DNA from: Sipunculus nudus
Lineage: Eukaryota; Annelida; Sipuncula; Golfingiida; Sipunculidae
Assembly (NCBI GenBank): GCA_026874595.1
Contig: CM049316.1
Location: forward strand, 78,833,676 to 78,897,675
Direction: 5' to 3'
DNA: 64,000 nt
Shown here in pieces: positions 12,801 through 19,936 of the stretch. The translations under genes and the position numbers were made by a program. The notes beneath the pieces are model-generated. The model did not search any database. It worked only from the letters and a program-made list of their open reading frames with translations, and was not told the DNA's origin. The first letter of the stretch is position 1. Each line of letters opens with the position of its first letter.

Positions 12801-13847
12801 ACGAGCCCAGGCGATCAACCTGTTCAGCTTGTCCTCGCGGGAATCGTTGTGAGAGGCATTATAAACGTCCTTGCAAACTCCGAGCAACTCCTGCAGCTCA
12901 GCGCCGGTACTGTCAGGTTTCTCAAGTAGACAGATGTAACACGGTAGTTTTTCAGGCGGAGCATCGCATCCAGGTGGACACGATTGCTCATAGTCAGACA
13001 ATGCAATTTCGACGTCTTTGACCACGTTATTGACCCACACTTCCACCGCCTGTTTCCCAAACGATACGTCGTCCTTTTGCAGAGGCAGAAGAGATTGTAC
13101 GACGTTTCTGGCTCTCGCGTATTCCAGTTGACCGCTTTTCACGAGCTGCAGCAGTTGTTTTCTCTCTGCGTCCTTTTCCTGTTTACTCAGTTTCTCCAAC
13201 TGTGCCCGCAGTTTCGTTCTCACTTTCTCTGTGTCCGGCAAGTCGGGGATCGCATACACCTCTGCGATGACCCGCAATTCATCCCATATCTCTGCGGGGA
13301 TGCCATGGTCTTTCATAAGAACATTTTTGGTTGTGCGTCGCAGGGATTGCCCATCACCCTCCAGCTCGTCGATCGTTTGTATAAACGATGCTGCTTCTGT
13401 GCACGAAGAGCACTCAGTACCCATGCAACGTTTAATAATTTCCTCGAGGTGGCGCTTATGAGAGGCGTAATCGTCCTTGTCTTTGCTTACCCGCGTGTTC
13501 CATTTTTTCACCTCCGGGCACCTCTGAGCAATGGTAGCGATGCGCACCTGCATTGGTGTATTCTTTTCCGTCAATATGCGACGGGTTTCGTCCCGCGTCA
13601 AAGGATCGTTCTCGTGACGGTCGTTATTCACTTCGTCGGACGGGTTTTCTCTCACTGATGCCGTTTTGGGCGCTGAAGGAGGGCCCTCCGTTGGTTCAGT
13701 TTCGGTCAGCGGCGTTAAAGGGACATTCATTCTCCTCCGGTGCGACTTGCGGAGCTGTGGTAGTGACACTACCCGTGCGCTCACAGCAGCTATGTCCTGC
13801 TCAATTTGTTTCAACTCTCTCTGCAGCTTTTTCCCCGTTTCTGTCAA
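3900..13847 (-). CDS. Giant tegument protein, downstream part (UL36-like, about 3315 aa)
   Basis: This is the longest frame in the window, uninterrupted for more than 3300 codons and ending in TGA. It has no ATG near its beginning: the first is at 13728-13730 (codon 40 of the frame), while the frame opens just upstream at 13871, beside an A7 run inside the end of the preceding deubiquitinase ORF. The upstream two thirds are dense in charged, heptad-like helical sequence typical of large tegument proteins. The middle is more globular (Trp/Cys-rich near 5.5-7.5 kb). The C-terminal 500 residues are Ser/Thr/Pro/Gln-rich and hold three degenerate repeats of about 20 residues (TKVSTES, TKVPTET, ANVSTKS) near 4410-4560. 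Position, size and composition fit the body of the herpesvirus large tegument protein, which links capsid and tegument. Most likely one gene with 13844-16888. Confidence 0.85.
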   Translation of the reverse strand: MTETGKKLQRELKQIEQDIAAVSARVVSLPQLRKSHRRRMNVPLTPLTETEPTEGPPSAPKTASVRENPSDEVNNDRHENDPLTRDETRRILTEKNTPMQVRIATIAQRCPEVKKWNTRVSKDKDDYASHKRHLEEIIKRCMGTECSSCTEAASFIQTIDELEGDGQSLRRTTKNVLMKDHGIPAEIWDELRVIAEVYAIPDLPDTEKVRTKLRAQLEKLSKQEKDAERKQLLQLVKSGQLEYARARNVVQSLLPLQKDDVSFGKQAVEVWVNNVVKDVEIALSDYEQSCPPGCDAPPEKLPCYICLLEKPDSTGAELQELLGVCKDVYNASHNDSREDKLNRLIAWARQPGTKPILKGLRCCFKNVWNAESEELEKQINEHVSRVDEMFRNVDASYTSDESNRKNVTLLEEHIEKVSQVKKSLSWCEDKAAAWLQKLGGNQDQPFDVKGCRSDGLKKILQLLNAKNDKANALIGKLQGWKTAEHVQAQTASSPGQSSTVRGTGDDELIARTHAAQTAAAETAAAETAWLKEVLVATEQYNTSTEKTRAWIQACKTFQFENTRDIDMYKKELDQQVGVLDIHNSTLDKLRRGNCVVDGTLVASKDTTFWGNKEKEQIRFKKTEPITRTQIEEAKRVMQTKRKELEAKEKRQRREEIVRDLTASGTLTDVTSNLAQYMDTIYPLTKEEVTDLCLHCSHWTDRLTEDVERLAHVYTSGLDDGASQDAPRCIADDVPAVFGLLEHMCSDNSDKKQQYQRKRKEAETLLEIYQNLRAEQCARDTDNASRIQFLTERAWRETTPKRTSNVLLHCIIQVFNEWTDQTVRDCTETVRGSASAIQASSEDIESFSKDGMHHLITTWDQTGLDQANNQLRDSQKRLNDTLNALTAAKAAAGTHWNKGDGGFAKKLHAADKSINAAIHQIQLLNVRAEHLRQKTDMDNKHTGSDHGEPADHVTEAYNKLLTTGLSEKANLPDTILQHVNRCGPTDEVTRMLDSLFRHLARVLECPTRLQDQVRFGTQLGVKQLGTSDIPLAKRLYRLVDIVAARTGTRTTYRQELEAGHVVISGIESAGNAISHMITDRLKQSVENLYPQTPAWTSVTANLDRLHNMMEMHDMEHTKRSCMADMFETKLKYVETAAQEATTNVDNSFQSVSYALYSLRHIQNELNMLKQEIAKEPDSVNKQERVGKAEKMLKQRYISHLRKQLEGVIKDILKDAIQEMQDILVNYHLTDEHVHYQCIAHRTCNVRELLNRCYQLLQENAHWGGTDGMFTTGGTGNNVMTLLKQLKPDDVKWFDGLVGLLNKSVDATLGSTKNLAQSIRRWAFEQGEKILRSEIPADSRLDPTEDVPDLREWLDKAARMGERVQSSLSTVSWSLQSQEYQYVYDLVAGTLTAFQTLALQITGSSYQTALKYADNFKQSVHAIVDRIRNDISSGHQLIVAESALFQGQPCDDVTVAGKGISVNLHNIIRHTGELQDILQDAMTIIYSFRYAHTWLIQTVYPSWNRTQSAIQDSLQRLQNEVSTYIPQYILDAWIKQLDDKSSQLFLDWLQAKIHTETQVSTHLHTCYGTRNFMHESANTQQQIIQLTKRAVDKEHDRRTTLIENNVSACKEFLQRKVNEQNRNPDTDGLRNGIKTLIDKCIRTVERHCEHGKLIIQCILTSCKWYEHICNRYMDDTRALMGKKYTEEMSHSQTGNMRSVPDIMSCVVEQLVADIEEDVTQRMLILADKLHLDLISLHTEQMTYHANALSVHHTLGCLASLMVFSLFDMQQQQLHDYTHVEGRLTECRRSVQQAVQMSVAIMEYTEQNLRNLLQHDSIPYGTVGSYKADVQNKREELSRMMMETEDAFSRLQHTWPSTTDIRINITENVSLQVLNEVYNTCKTRIDAYQAFLELIQRATHLDTPDERRECEESWWCDGMVVRERLMTAFVRHVSHDDTDDKENLKRVRVWLDNIPKVYKCTLSQKDVRQLHQEKTHNIYKKSQKENNWGSCVEYDSRAECDLLFKQVISYQSGTGIMLHPFPDALRQLCSAWLARVNCQMDQQARMLTVLKKNNITVGYETWNSTRVIMDVCVSGYTYPSDPGGWLPEECLNHMVHVVLRTQPSPLQERVLVQAHLSLHVCMQEVTHGNVDNPRSHYSFAHIDDVYATKPPGVPLVAVVANSTSLGFTRLMRKPEPNTCSSLYEIIGPVSAWMHIREQSDGHNELDAAADHMSVVRPLLSEDTVMFLNDPSTFQTQCTIFQQFFKARGEHDIALSTREGARYEGNWLFTCTNENDCYTVPQCDMDTIFCCTTGLAQAAGRQDSSSEHITVEAALPFSREPLDRITTKQTVSVTDLIPNDGTSNTSGLYKVARHVFRVLECVYPFITRQTLEALKAEHGRQTGVETRSDGVKGWWISSQKAQETWHCLWVYGIRFCLAMKKVNSARAINGEQDVGPWGELPTFFNVCGRPVYNLKDKDLFQWVRMTDSIISDTGRTSHLFWLATCTAAVFAFCGSNVHWGLKALLGKTGLHHYILSKDIPTRWSTNNQPRWDDRLCLRVAETLRGFMAYAVTAGRMIDSEVLETLWAQHGHGVGSVWDHILEEYTHLPTRCGNENNGFQFEEREVAMHEAADMQRSVLQHVYGLDKPEEYVQDGSNVRAFDVSWQCSGTKSKAQGWCRFDVILFSLVTGIPLATCYDTVAGSKIPFHREWTNSTYNPNVDSIIDPASAYPAPLTADTCPTDILRYFFSFDQSALPLFAALPRSSASSSTHVPVNKYLDGLRGSTFIPIISVQILTDGLNTDGGERFLPTGYAVANEHNEKVNQLSFTYGERICGPVEVERGWFRRVYRVRTTKASDDAGLIPWCDRGHLECVSSDQHPEFPLQMYTNEEVARPNDNETQFRVDELSDTELQNLNVQQHHMTQGHTGSEDDGVSLFHEIQQTEELLNSNSRDISPLPVSQTASDISCANIQSKSDDDVQEHLPHRKQHRSYELCDDVTIHGKMGSGPYAQQRAGISREITESFANMSIGDIRTLSGTAETQNVSSDTYETGDRQRLKSHSQPNRPLIHKSKHPNTRRREKGLRLKDTQSHDNIIPNRTNIPAKPTIHVSMLTDPVQTALQHISPYTKVSTESKVIAPQYGAPKTKVPTETGVTEPQYRAPYANVSTKSDVTQSQESDTLLGISIHTSDARDTSYVKDATGAREDHRKNVKSEDTRRKLVQFVYEDQPSRSYQREGQPSTLFGSCEMTATPRSPRSSREFIPVDIPVDRHVEHRNMHVPTPGVQKHQTQTKGPIQDSELFTVLCNTLNTIRQTQPLAILPPRKGRNLNDEYDLIRLYMSEE

Positions 13848-16800
13848 CGTGTTATGCCATTGTCCATTTTTTTAGAGGTAACCCTGTACTGTGCTGCAGA
13901 TTCATAAACGCTTCTGAGCAGTTCCTGCAAGTCTTCCTGCATACATGTGATCTTTATCTTCATGCGTCTTAAACTTTTTTCATCGTCACCACTGGTCCCG
14001 CTTCTGATACGGAGCCTCATCAGACGTAATTGGGGCATAATCTGACCGAGCATTGCATCGACTCGTTCGTCGAGAACAGAAGCGTCCAGTTCGTACCATG
14101 TCTCGAGGCACGCGCGGATCTTATCATGTACACATTGCAAAGAAGCATTCTCGAGCCATGCTTTGAGTTGATCCACCATGTCTCTCAGCGTTTTGTTATG
14201 GTCGACGGCGCTGGCGCGCAGCACCCTGTACATTTCCAACAGCGCTCTGCCCGTCGCAACTTGTGTATCCGTTTCTTTGTGTAACCAGAAAATCCCGGGC
14301 ACTCCACGGGGTGGCTCGGCCAACATGGACGGTGACTCTTCTGCTTTTTTTTCGATGTGGATCAGGGCATATTCGATGTAATCGGCCATGTTCGTCATCC
14401 ATGCTTCGACGGTACTCTTAGCGTCTTTTTCTTCTGCGGGCGTTATTGGCAGGACGTGCTGGTATTTCGACTCGTTTCGTTTCACGTCATCGTACGTGAC
14501 ACTGGGGTCTCGCAATTCGTTCAAAAGGCCTGCCCGCATGTCTGCGATTGTTTGATCATTTTCTTTCTTTTCCCTTTTGGCTGCTTCTGTTTCTGCCTTG
14601 TCTAAAGCCTTTGTAGCCTTCGCTGTGTTAGGCATTATGTTTATCTTGTGCTTACGCTCTACTTTCTTTTTCACAATCAGGGGTATATCGACGCCCTGTA
14701 ATGATGGGATATTCGTACGCGCTCGCAGTGCTTTCGTCTTCAACATTGTCAGTTTCTGCTTCATTTCCTCTACCTCCTCGATATTTCCAACCACTTTGGA
14801 CGTGCAAATTGCACAGAAATGTGCAAGTGTGTCTCTACGTTCGTTGTATACTTTGACTGCCTCTTCATACCGTTTGACCAACGACGCAGCATGTTCGTCC
14901 ATCTTTCCGTGCGTCACGCCTTTTGAGGGGCGACCTCTGTTGTTTGAAGCTTTTCCGGGTTGACTTTTGATATGGAGCTTCTTGCGGGTCGATGTGTTCA
15001 GATCGTCGACTCCTGGGTCGCCTTCGCCTGATCGCGGAGGGGTCTGTTCATCACGGGTGATGTCACCCTGCACATCTTCCATTTCCTCCGTCTCGGATGG
15101 ACCCGAATGTTGCTCGTATGCCGCCACATCCTGCTCTTCCATATCCGCTTCAGCCCCTGTGTTACAGGCGGAGGCGGGGTTTGGTTGGCCTGCCCCGTCA
15201 TCGGGCTGCTCCTGAGCAGGTCTTGTGGCGACGTCCTCTTCTGTCGTTTCCTCACGGGTGATGTCACCTTGCACATCTTCCATTTCTTCCGCACCGGACT
15301 GACCCGAATGTTGCTCGGATGCCGCCACATCCTGCTCTTCCATTTTCTCGTCAGCTCCTGTGTTACAGGCTGAGGCGACGTCCTCTTCTCTCGTTTCGTC
15401 CACCCGGTCCGACTGCTGCGTATCAACTGGCGTGTCGGCCCGCGGCGTGCCGTGGACGGGGGCAACAGGGTCCGTTTGCTCTCGGACAGGTGCGTCCACT
15501 CGGTTCTCAGTTATACTGTACAATCTGCTTTCGTATCCGTTTACTTTCAGCGTGTACGCGAGATTTGTTATATGCTTAATAGCCTCTGCAAGAATGTCAA
15601 ATCCCAAAAGCACAGATGTACCCGTTGGTGTGACCTTCCCACGCATGTCCCGACTGTGCGAATCGAAGACGTAATATTTGCTACCTTTTTGCATGACAGC
15701 GATTGCGCAGTCTTGGAGTATCAGGATCGACGATAAGTACCCCTTGTCGTCACACAGAGCCATCCGTAACGTTCTGTAAGTGTTACGGAAATCATTTCTG
15801 TTAATCAGGTCGCTCCGGTACATGTACGATACCACAGAGAAAGAACGCGAGAAGCAGTCAATCGTTTCCGGCAACTCGTCCAAACAAACGTATCCCGCGT
15901 CTTCCACAGGGTACCCTTTAATGCTGTAGTAAAGCTGGTCGCCGGCGTCTAAAATGTCGTCTAATGTGGAGGTTGTCCAAGTCTCCGGGTCCTCAATGCT
16001 GCACCGGATCAAAGCCACTGCGCAGTTGGGAACACACTGTTTTCCGACTGAGAACGAAAGAAAATGTTGGTGGTCCCCCTGGTGAAATGACCCCGTCACG
16101 CACTTCGTGATCACCGGGTGTCCAGGTGGTATATCACACGCGTCTGTGTTTGATGCATCTTTTCCCGTTGTATCTTTCTGTGACGCGTGCCGGGGAGGTC
16201 CGCCTGAACTCGATCGTGTTTCGTCCGGGCGGTCGCTGCGAGGCATATCTCTCTGTTTGTCAGATCCTCTGCCTTCGTTGGCGGTCTCCGTATCACATGG
16301 GCGGTCACCGCGTGACGCGACAGTCTTTCCTTGTGTATTGACAGGGACACGCCGTGCGTCGTTCACGCCTCCCTCGTCTTCCACCGTGCCGTCCGACTCA
16401 TCCATGGTAGTTACACTAATAGGCACGTTTCCCTCACATTCGCTACTCTCGTCCATATGCTGTTCCAACGTGTCATCAGACGCATCGCTGTCGTCCATGC
16501 TCTGCTCGAACGTGGCAGGCATATTCTGTATTCTTTCTGTAAGTGAAACAGAACTCGCGTCATCTTGTTCCTGTCCGTCCTGTGTTTCTTCTGTTTGCAT
16601 AAACGGTGCACCTGTGACCGTGTGTGAATCTCTCACCCGCGGTGCTAGGAGGGAAGCGTGGTCCGCGCTGGGGTTTGGGGTCTGCGGACGACAAAGAGTC
16701 ATATCTACACTATACATACCGCCTTTGTCCAGTTGGAAGTACTCCCGAGTTTTTATGTCTTCGAACGTATCACACAACATAACACGTGTCGGATAGTCTC

Positions 16801-16888
16801 CAGACATGGAAGGGGCGCTATCGTCACCTTCCATTTCTCCACACTGTTCCGCGCTGGTTTCCCTCTGCTCACAGGCTGTTGTGTCCAT
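13844..16888 (-). CDS. Large tegument protein, N-terminal part with cysteine deubiquitinase domain (UL36-like)
   Basis: The protein (1014 aa from ATG at 16888) carries an acidic, disordered first 230 residues, then a globular domain at about 255-450. In it GKQCVPNC places a candidate nucleophile at Cys285, and YYVFDSHS places Asp409 and His411, the Cys ... Asp-x-His arrangement of herpesvirus tegument deubiquitinases (peptidase family C76). Those enzymes remove ubiquitin or NEDD8 and counter host defence and cullin ligases. After it comes an acidic linker with a duplicated block of about 55 residues (encoded near 15050-15150 and 15250-15350, containing MEEQDVAA and EEMEDVQGDIT), then charged helical sequence. 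The frame ends in TGA at 13844 just after an A7 tract, and the neighbouring frame carries on as coiled coil, so the stop is probably not the natural end. Confidence 0.88.
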   Translation of the reverse strand: MDTTACEQRETSAEQCGEMEGDDSAPSMSGDYPTRVMLCDTFEDIKTREYFQLDKGGMYSVDMTLCRPQTPNPSADHASLLAPRVRDSHTVTGAPFMQTEETQDGQEQDDASSVSLTERIQNMPATFEQSMDDSDASDDTLEQHMDESSECEGNVPISVTTMDESDGTVEDEGGVNDARRVPVNTQGKTVASRGDRPCDTETANEGRGSDKQRDMPRSDRPDETRSSSGGPPRHASQKDTTGKDASNTDACDIPPGHPVITKCVTGSFHQGDHQHFLSFSVGKQCVPNCAVALIRCSIEDPETWTTSTLDDILDAGDQLYYSIKGYPVEDAGYVCLDELPETIDCFSRSFSVVSYMYRSDLINRNDFRNTYRTLRMALCDDKGYLSSILILQDCAIAVMQKGSKYYVFDSHSRDMRGKVTPTGTSVLLGFDILAEAIKHITNLAYTLKVNGYESRLYSITENRVDAPVREQTDPVAPVHGTPRADTPVDTQQSDRVDETREEDVASACNTGADEKMEEQDVAASEQHSGQSGAEEMEDVQGDITREETTEEDVATRPAQEQPDDGAGQPNPASACNTGAEADMEEQDVAAYEQHSGPSETEEMEDVQGDITRDEQTPPRSGEGDPGVDDLNTSTRKKLHIKSQPGKASNNRGRPSKGVTHGKMDEHAASLVKRYEEAVKVYNERRDTLAHFCAICTSKVVGNIEEVEEMKQKLTMLKTKALRARTNIPSLQGVDIPLIVKKKVERKHKINIMPNTAKATKALDKAETEAAKREKKENDQTIADMRAGLLNELRDPSVTYDDVKRNESKYQHVLPITPAEEKDAKSTVEAWMTNMADYIEYALIHIEKKAEESPSMLAEPPRGVPGIFWLHKETDTQVATGRALLEMYRVLRASAVDHNKTLRDMVDQLKAWLENASLQCVHDKIRACLETWYELDASVLDERVDAMLGQIMPQLRLMRLRIRSGTSGDDEKSLRRMKIKITCMQEDLQELLRSVYESAAQYRVTSKKMDNGITR
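13867..13873 (-). other. A7 homopolymer at the frame break of the large tegument gene
   Basis: On the minus strand seven consecutive A residues lie 7 codons before the TGA that ends the deubiquitinase ORF. The following 3315-codon frame is open from exactly this point and is offset by one base. The run begins on a codon boundary, so it is not the textbook X XXY YYZ slippery heptamer. Sequencing indel, genuine frameshift mutation or polymerase slippage are all possible. Confidence 0.6.
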
Positions 16889-17284
16889 CTGGTCCGACTC
16901 GCCCCTCGCGCCGCTCGTATTTTCTTCATGTGTTGTTTGTTCTGCGTTTTTTGCATGTCCGGCGGTGTCTTCCGCGGTCGGTCGTTCGCCTGCCTTTTCC
17001 GAGCCCGAGGGCGTCGTAACTGTGTCATCAGCGGGCCGGGATGATAACTGACATGGCCGATCGTTCTGCGCACTAGATGCTCTGCGCCGTTGTCCTAGCC
17101 GCTTTTTGCGTATGCACTTTGGCTCGTCTTCCGACCCAGGAGGTTTCGAGTACGGGTGGTCAACGTGCGCAACGCGTAGCTGGCGCCTTGGTCTCCGCTT
17201 GGGAAAGTCAGGAACTGGTGTGGGGTGTATGACACGAGGTTGTAGTATTTTGGTACTGAGCCGTACCGAGTTGCGTTTAAGACG
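16889..17284 (-). other. ATG-less open extension upstream of the deubiquitinase ORF
   Basis: The deubiquitinase frame stays open for 132 codons upstream of its first ATG, back to a TGA at 17285-17287, with no ATG in that stretch. The hypothetical translation looks protein-like: two basic clusters (PKRRPRRQLR and RKKRLGQRRR), then an acidic PEST-like run that merges smoothly with the ORF's acidic N-terminus. It may be spliced 5' coding sequence, or coding sequence cut off from its start by the TGA. It is in the same frame as the OTU-like ORF upstream. Confidence 0.4.
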
Positions 17285-17347
17285 TCACGCTGTCTTCCTC
17301 AGAGCTTCCTTTTGCTTGTCGGCGGTATAATGCTGGTTTGATGGTTT

Positions 17348-19825
17348 CTAAACACTCTTGTGGCTCTTTCGCCCACGCGTTTCTTTTTTGCACGCACCCG
17401 TGTCTGGAGAGCCGTCTGCGATACGGCGAGCCGCCTCCGCACCACCTGTATGGGCAACAGGCGTGGCTGTTTCCCCTACCGTCCTTAAATGTTGATTTGC
17501 ATCTTGTTCCGGTGCCTCATTCTCCCCCACATGTCGCGGATGTTCAGAAGGAATATCTGTGTCAGCAGTATCCCCTGGGACGGCAGAGACAGAAGGCGCG
17601 ACGTGTTCAGCCCCTGCGTTTTCCCCCAGATCAGTGACAGAGGGCGCAGTGGGTACGTTATCGGGACAGATATCTGAAGCGCTAAATATGTCACATTGGT
17701 TCATTGCCATCTGCAGGATGTCCTCTTGGCCCTGCCGCATGGGCGTTCCATGTGCTGTATCGCTGTGATATGGAGGGTCTTGGGTAACAGTTGTATCCGT
17801 GCTGTGTGCCTTCCCTTCTTGTATACTTTCTTGTTCGTCGGTTTCATGTTGTTCAATGTGATGTGATGTGCCCCCGCCATCGGCAGTTGCGGGGCAGGGA
17901 ACAAACCCATTTACTGTGTCACCTGTAACCTTTTTCTCTTCATGCCGCTCGTCATGCTCTAGGGCGGCGATGATGGTGGCGACGGCACTTTCGGTTTCGT
18001 CCGTATCAGATTTACTCAGTTGTCCCTCTTCACCTCTGGCTTCTTGGCCGATGCTCGAACCTGTTACAAGCCGTTGCTGTGTGTTGACCCCGGTTGATGA
18101 AGACACCTTGGACGTGTCTGAGGGGGTCTTTCTCACAGGGTCATCCTGCTGTTTGCGGTCGTCCTCCCCGTCAAATGAAGGAAGACTGAACGTGGTATCC
18201 TCTGTGAAAGGATGTTGATAGTGTACAGACCCGGACGCGCCCTGGTCAGCAGGTTGTGTCTGAACGCCTTGGTCATTTGATTGTCCATCGCCAAACAGTT
18301 CAGATAAAATATCGTTCAGATCTATACCACCTTCGCACTGTTCCGCACAGTACACGTTTTGATGTCCTATGTGATCAGCCGTTTCTGTGGGCAGTGTCAA
18401 TTCCCGTGTGTCGTCGGCTGTGTCACCTGGCACACGATTGGGCTGCCCCGTTACGCCCTGTTGGTAGACACCATCCGCTACCTGTTGTACCCCCGCTTCC
18501 GACTGTCGCAGTTCGATTTCTGCAGCAGCAATTGCGGCTTCTAGTTTGGCCCGTTCTGCTGTAGCTTGTGCGGCTTCTCGAATGGCGCGTTCTGTTTCAG
18601 CTTCTGCGGCTTGTAGTCTGGCGAGTTCTGTTGCGGCCAGTGACATTTCACCTGTCATCATATCGAAATCGGTTTCGTCTTGGTTTGATGACGAGGCTGG
18701 AATCTGAGCACCCAGCATTGTAAGCTGACCCAGCAATTGTTGGGCGGCATTATCGTCGTCTACGTTCCTATCGGTTTCGTCATTAATCTGTGACATGGCT
18801 GGTGGCGATACAGCACGGATACTTTTAATCGGTGACCAGGCTGGTTGTAGTTCAGCATGCATATTTTTAACTTCATTGAATAATACCTGGGGGTCGGGTT
18901 CGGGGCCTTTTTGGACAGCCTCCTGGGTCGTTGCGTCTCGTGTCTCAGGTGCGGGATCACTATGGGTTTGCGTTTCTGACGTAGTCGTGGTGTCCATTTG
19001 GGGTGCCTGGGCGGGTGTTTTGGGCTTAGTACACTTCTTTCTTTTCGATTTACTGCCTGAGACCGGTTGGTCGTCTGTCACACTGCCCGACTGTGGACGG
19101 CTTGGAGCGTTTGTTCTACTTGCTGTTGATGTCATCCGCCGTTTTCGTATTTCTGTTTTATCCGCTGTTTCCTCCGTACACATCGCCTCTCCGCGTTCAC
19201 CACCCGCCGTCACATGTTCATCCGTACACATTTGATCTGCGCTCCCACCAGCGGCATTTGCACTGATTGAAGGCAGGTGCCGCCGGTGCTGTTCTTCCCG
19301 CAACGGTCCTGTTATCGGTCTTTCGTCCAATCCGCCGCTACGCTCTTGTTTGATGCTGGCACTTGTCTGCATGCGGTGCATGAACCTCGCCCATTCTTTG
19401 TCAAGATCCGCGAGTAAAGAGGATGCCTCATCCGCGTACATATCTATGGCACGAGGAGGAGAACAGGACTGTGGTTGTACTTTTGCTTGTTCAGATGTCG
19501 GTATTAAAACGTCGTACCCTCCTTCGGTGTGTACGAGAGTTATTGAAGGTTTCCTGCTACGTGCTAATGATGTCAGAAGGCGGATGTCACCTGTCGTCCG
19601 CAGGACATTTACATGGCAATCGTACTTATGTGATATCGCCCGCACCGCGTCGTTTCCGGGTTCAACCCCTTCCTGCAGCTCGTTGTTACCTGTGTGATCC
19701 CTTACTACCTGACGCAACCTCCCATGCTGGCCTTCGTGCATCCCGTTCATTAGTATGGCCACAGCCCGGAAAAAACTGTTTCCGTCTCTGATGACGTTCT
19801 TGCGCGTCCATCCCGTTTTTTGCAA
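17348..19825 (-). CDS. OTU-like protein with substituted catalytic residues, about 825 aa
   Basis: Counting from a TTG at 19825, residues 13-20 read RDGNSFFR, the OTU cysteine-loop signature in which the nucleophile Cys is Ser17. Residues 95-108 (ITLVHT ... GYDVLIP) match the end of the OTU fold, where the usual catalytic His before Tyr-Asp is Gly103. The fold looks intact but the protease should be inactive, suggesting a ubiquitin-binding or decoy role. The remainder is long and disordered: a basic KSKRKK cluster, an alanine/glutamate-rich helix encoded near 18500-18640, and acidic Ser/Thr/Gln-rich repeats. No ATG precedes the OTU motif in frame except at 19882, and that reading is interrupted by TAG at 19835-19837 after 15 codons. 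The end is also uncertain because of an A6 run at 17384-17389. OTU proteins are known in some fish herpesviruses and insect viruses. Confidence 0.7.
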   Translation of the reverse strand: MQKTGWTRKNVIRDGNSFFRAVAILMNGMHEGQHGRLRQVVRDHTGNNELQEGVEPGNDAVRAISHKYDCHVNVLRTTGDIRLLTSLARSRKPSITLVHTEGGYDVLIPTSEQAKVQPQSCSPPRAIDMYADEASSLLADLDKEWARFMHRMQTSASIKQERSGGLDERPITGPLREEQHRRHLPSISANAAGGSADQMCTDEHVTAGGERGEAMCTEETADKTEIRKRRMTSTASRTNAPSRPQSGSVTDDQPVSGSKSKRKKCTKPKTPAQAPQMDTTTTSETQTHSDPAPETRDATTQEAVQKGPEPDPQVLFNEVKNMHAELQPAWSPIKSIRAVSPPAMSQINDETDRNVDDDNAAQQLLGQLTMLGAQIPASSSNQDETDFDMMTGEMSLAATELARLQAAEAETERAIREAAQATAERAKLEAAIAAAEIELRQSEAGVQQVADGVYQQGVTGQPNRVPGDTADDTRELTLPTETADHIGHQNVYCAEQCEGGIDLNDILSELFGDGQSNDQGVQTQPADQGASGSVHYQHPFTEDTTFSLPSFDGEDDRKQQDDPVRKTPSDTSKVSSSTGVNTQQRLVTGSSIGQEARGEEGQLSKSDTDETESAVATIIAALEHDERHEEKKVTGDTVNGFVPCPATADGGGTSHHIEQHETDEQESIQEGKAHSTDTTVTQDPPYHSDTAHGTPMRQGQEDILQMAMNQCDIFSASDICPDNVPTAPSVTDLGENAGAEHVAPSVSAVPGDTADTDIPSEHPRHVGENEAPEQDANQHLRTVGETATPVAHTGGAEAARRIADGSPDTGACKKETRGRKSHKSV

Positions 19826-19834
19826 CTGCTCGTC

Positions 19835-19882
19835 CTAATCCGTCCTGCTCATCGGTGTCGGGTCGGCTGTTTGCCGTGCCAT
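19835..19882 (-). other. In-frame ATG leader closed by TAG ahead of the OTU-like ORF
   Basis: ATG at 19880-19882 opens a leader in the frame of the OTU-like ORF and meets TAG (followed by G) at 19835-19837, 15 codons later. Three codons after that the long ORF's TTG appears. This is either a nonsense mutation near the start, a leaky stop, or an upstream mini-ORF. Confidence 0.5.
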
Positions 19883-19936
19883 TTTTATTATTGGAACTGT
19901 CTGACCTCTACAATGTCCGTTTTGCACTGACGTTTG

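Noticed and set aside
12984-13658. 224-codon plus-strand ORF antisense to the tegument gene
   Set aside because: Phe/Cys/Leu-rich translation typical of the reverse of a Lys/Glu/Gln-rich coiled coil.
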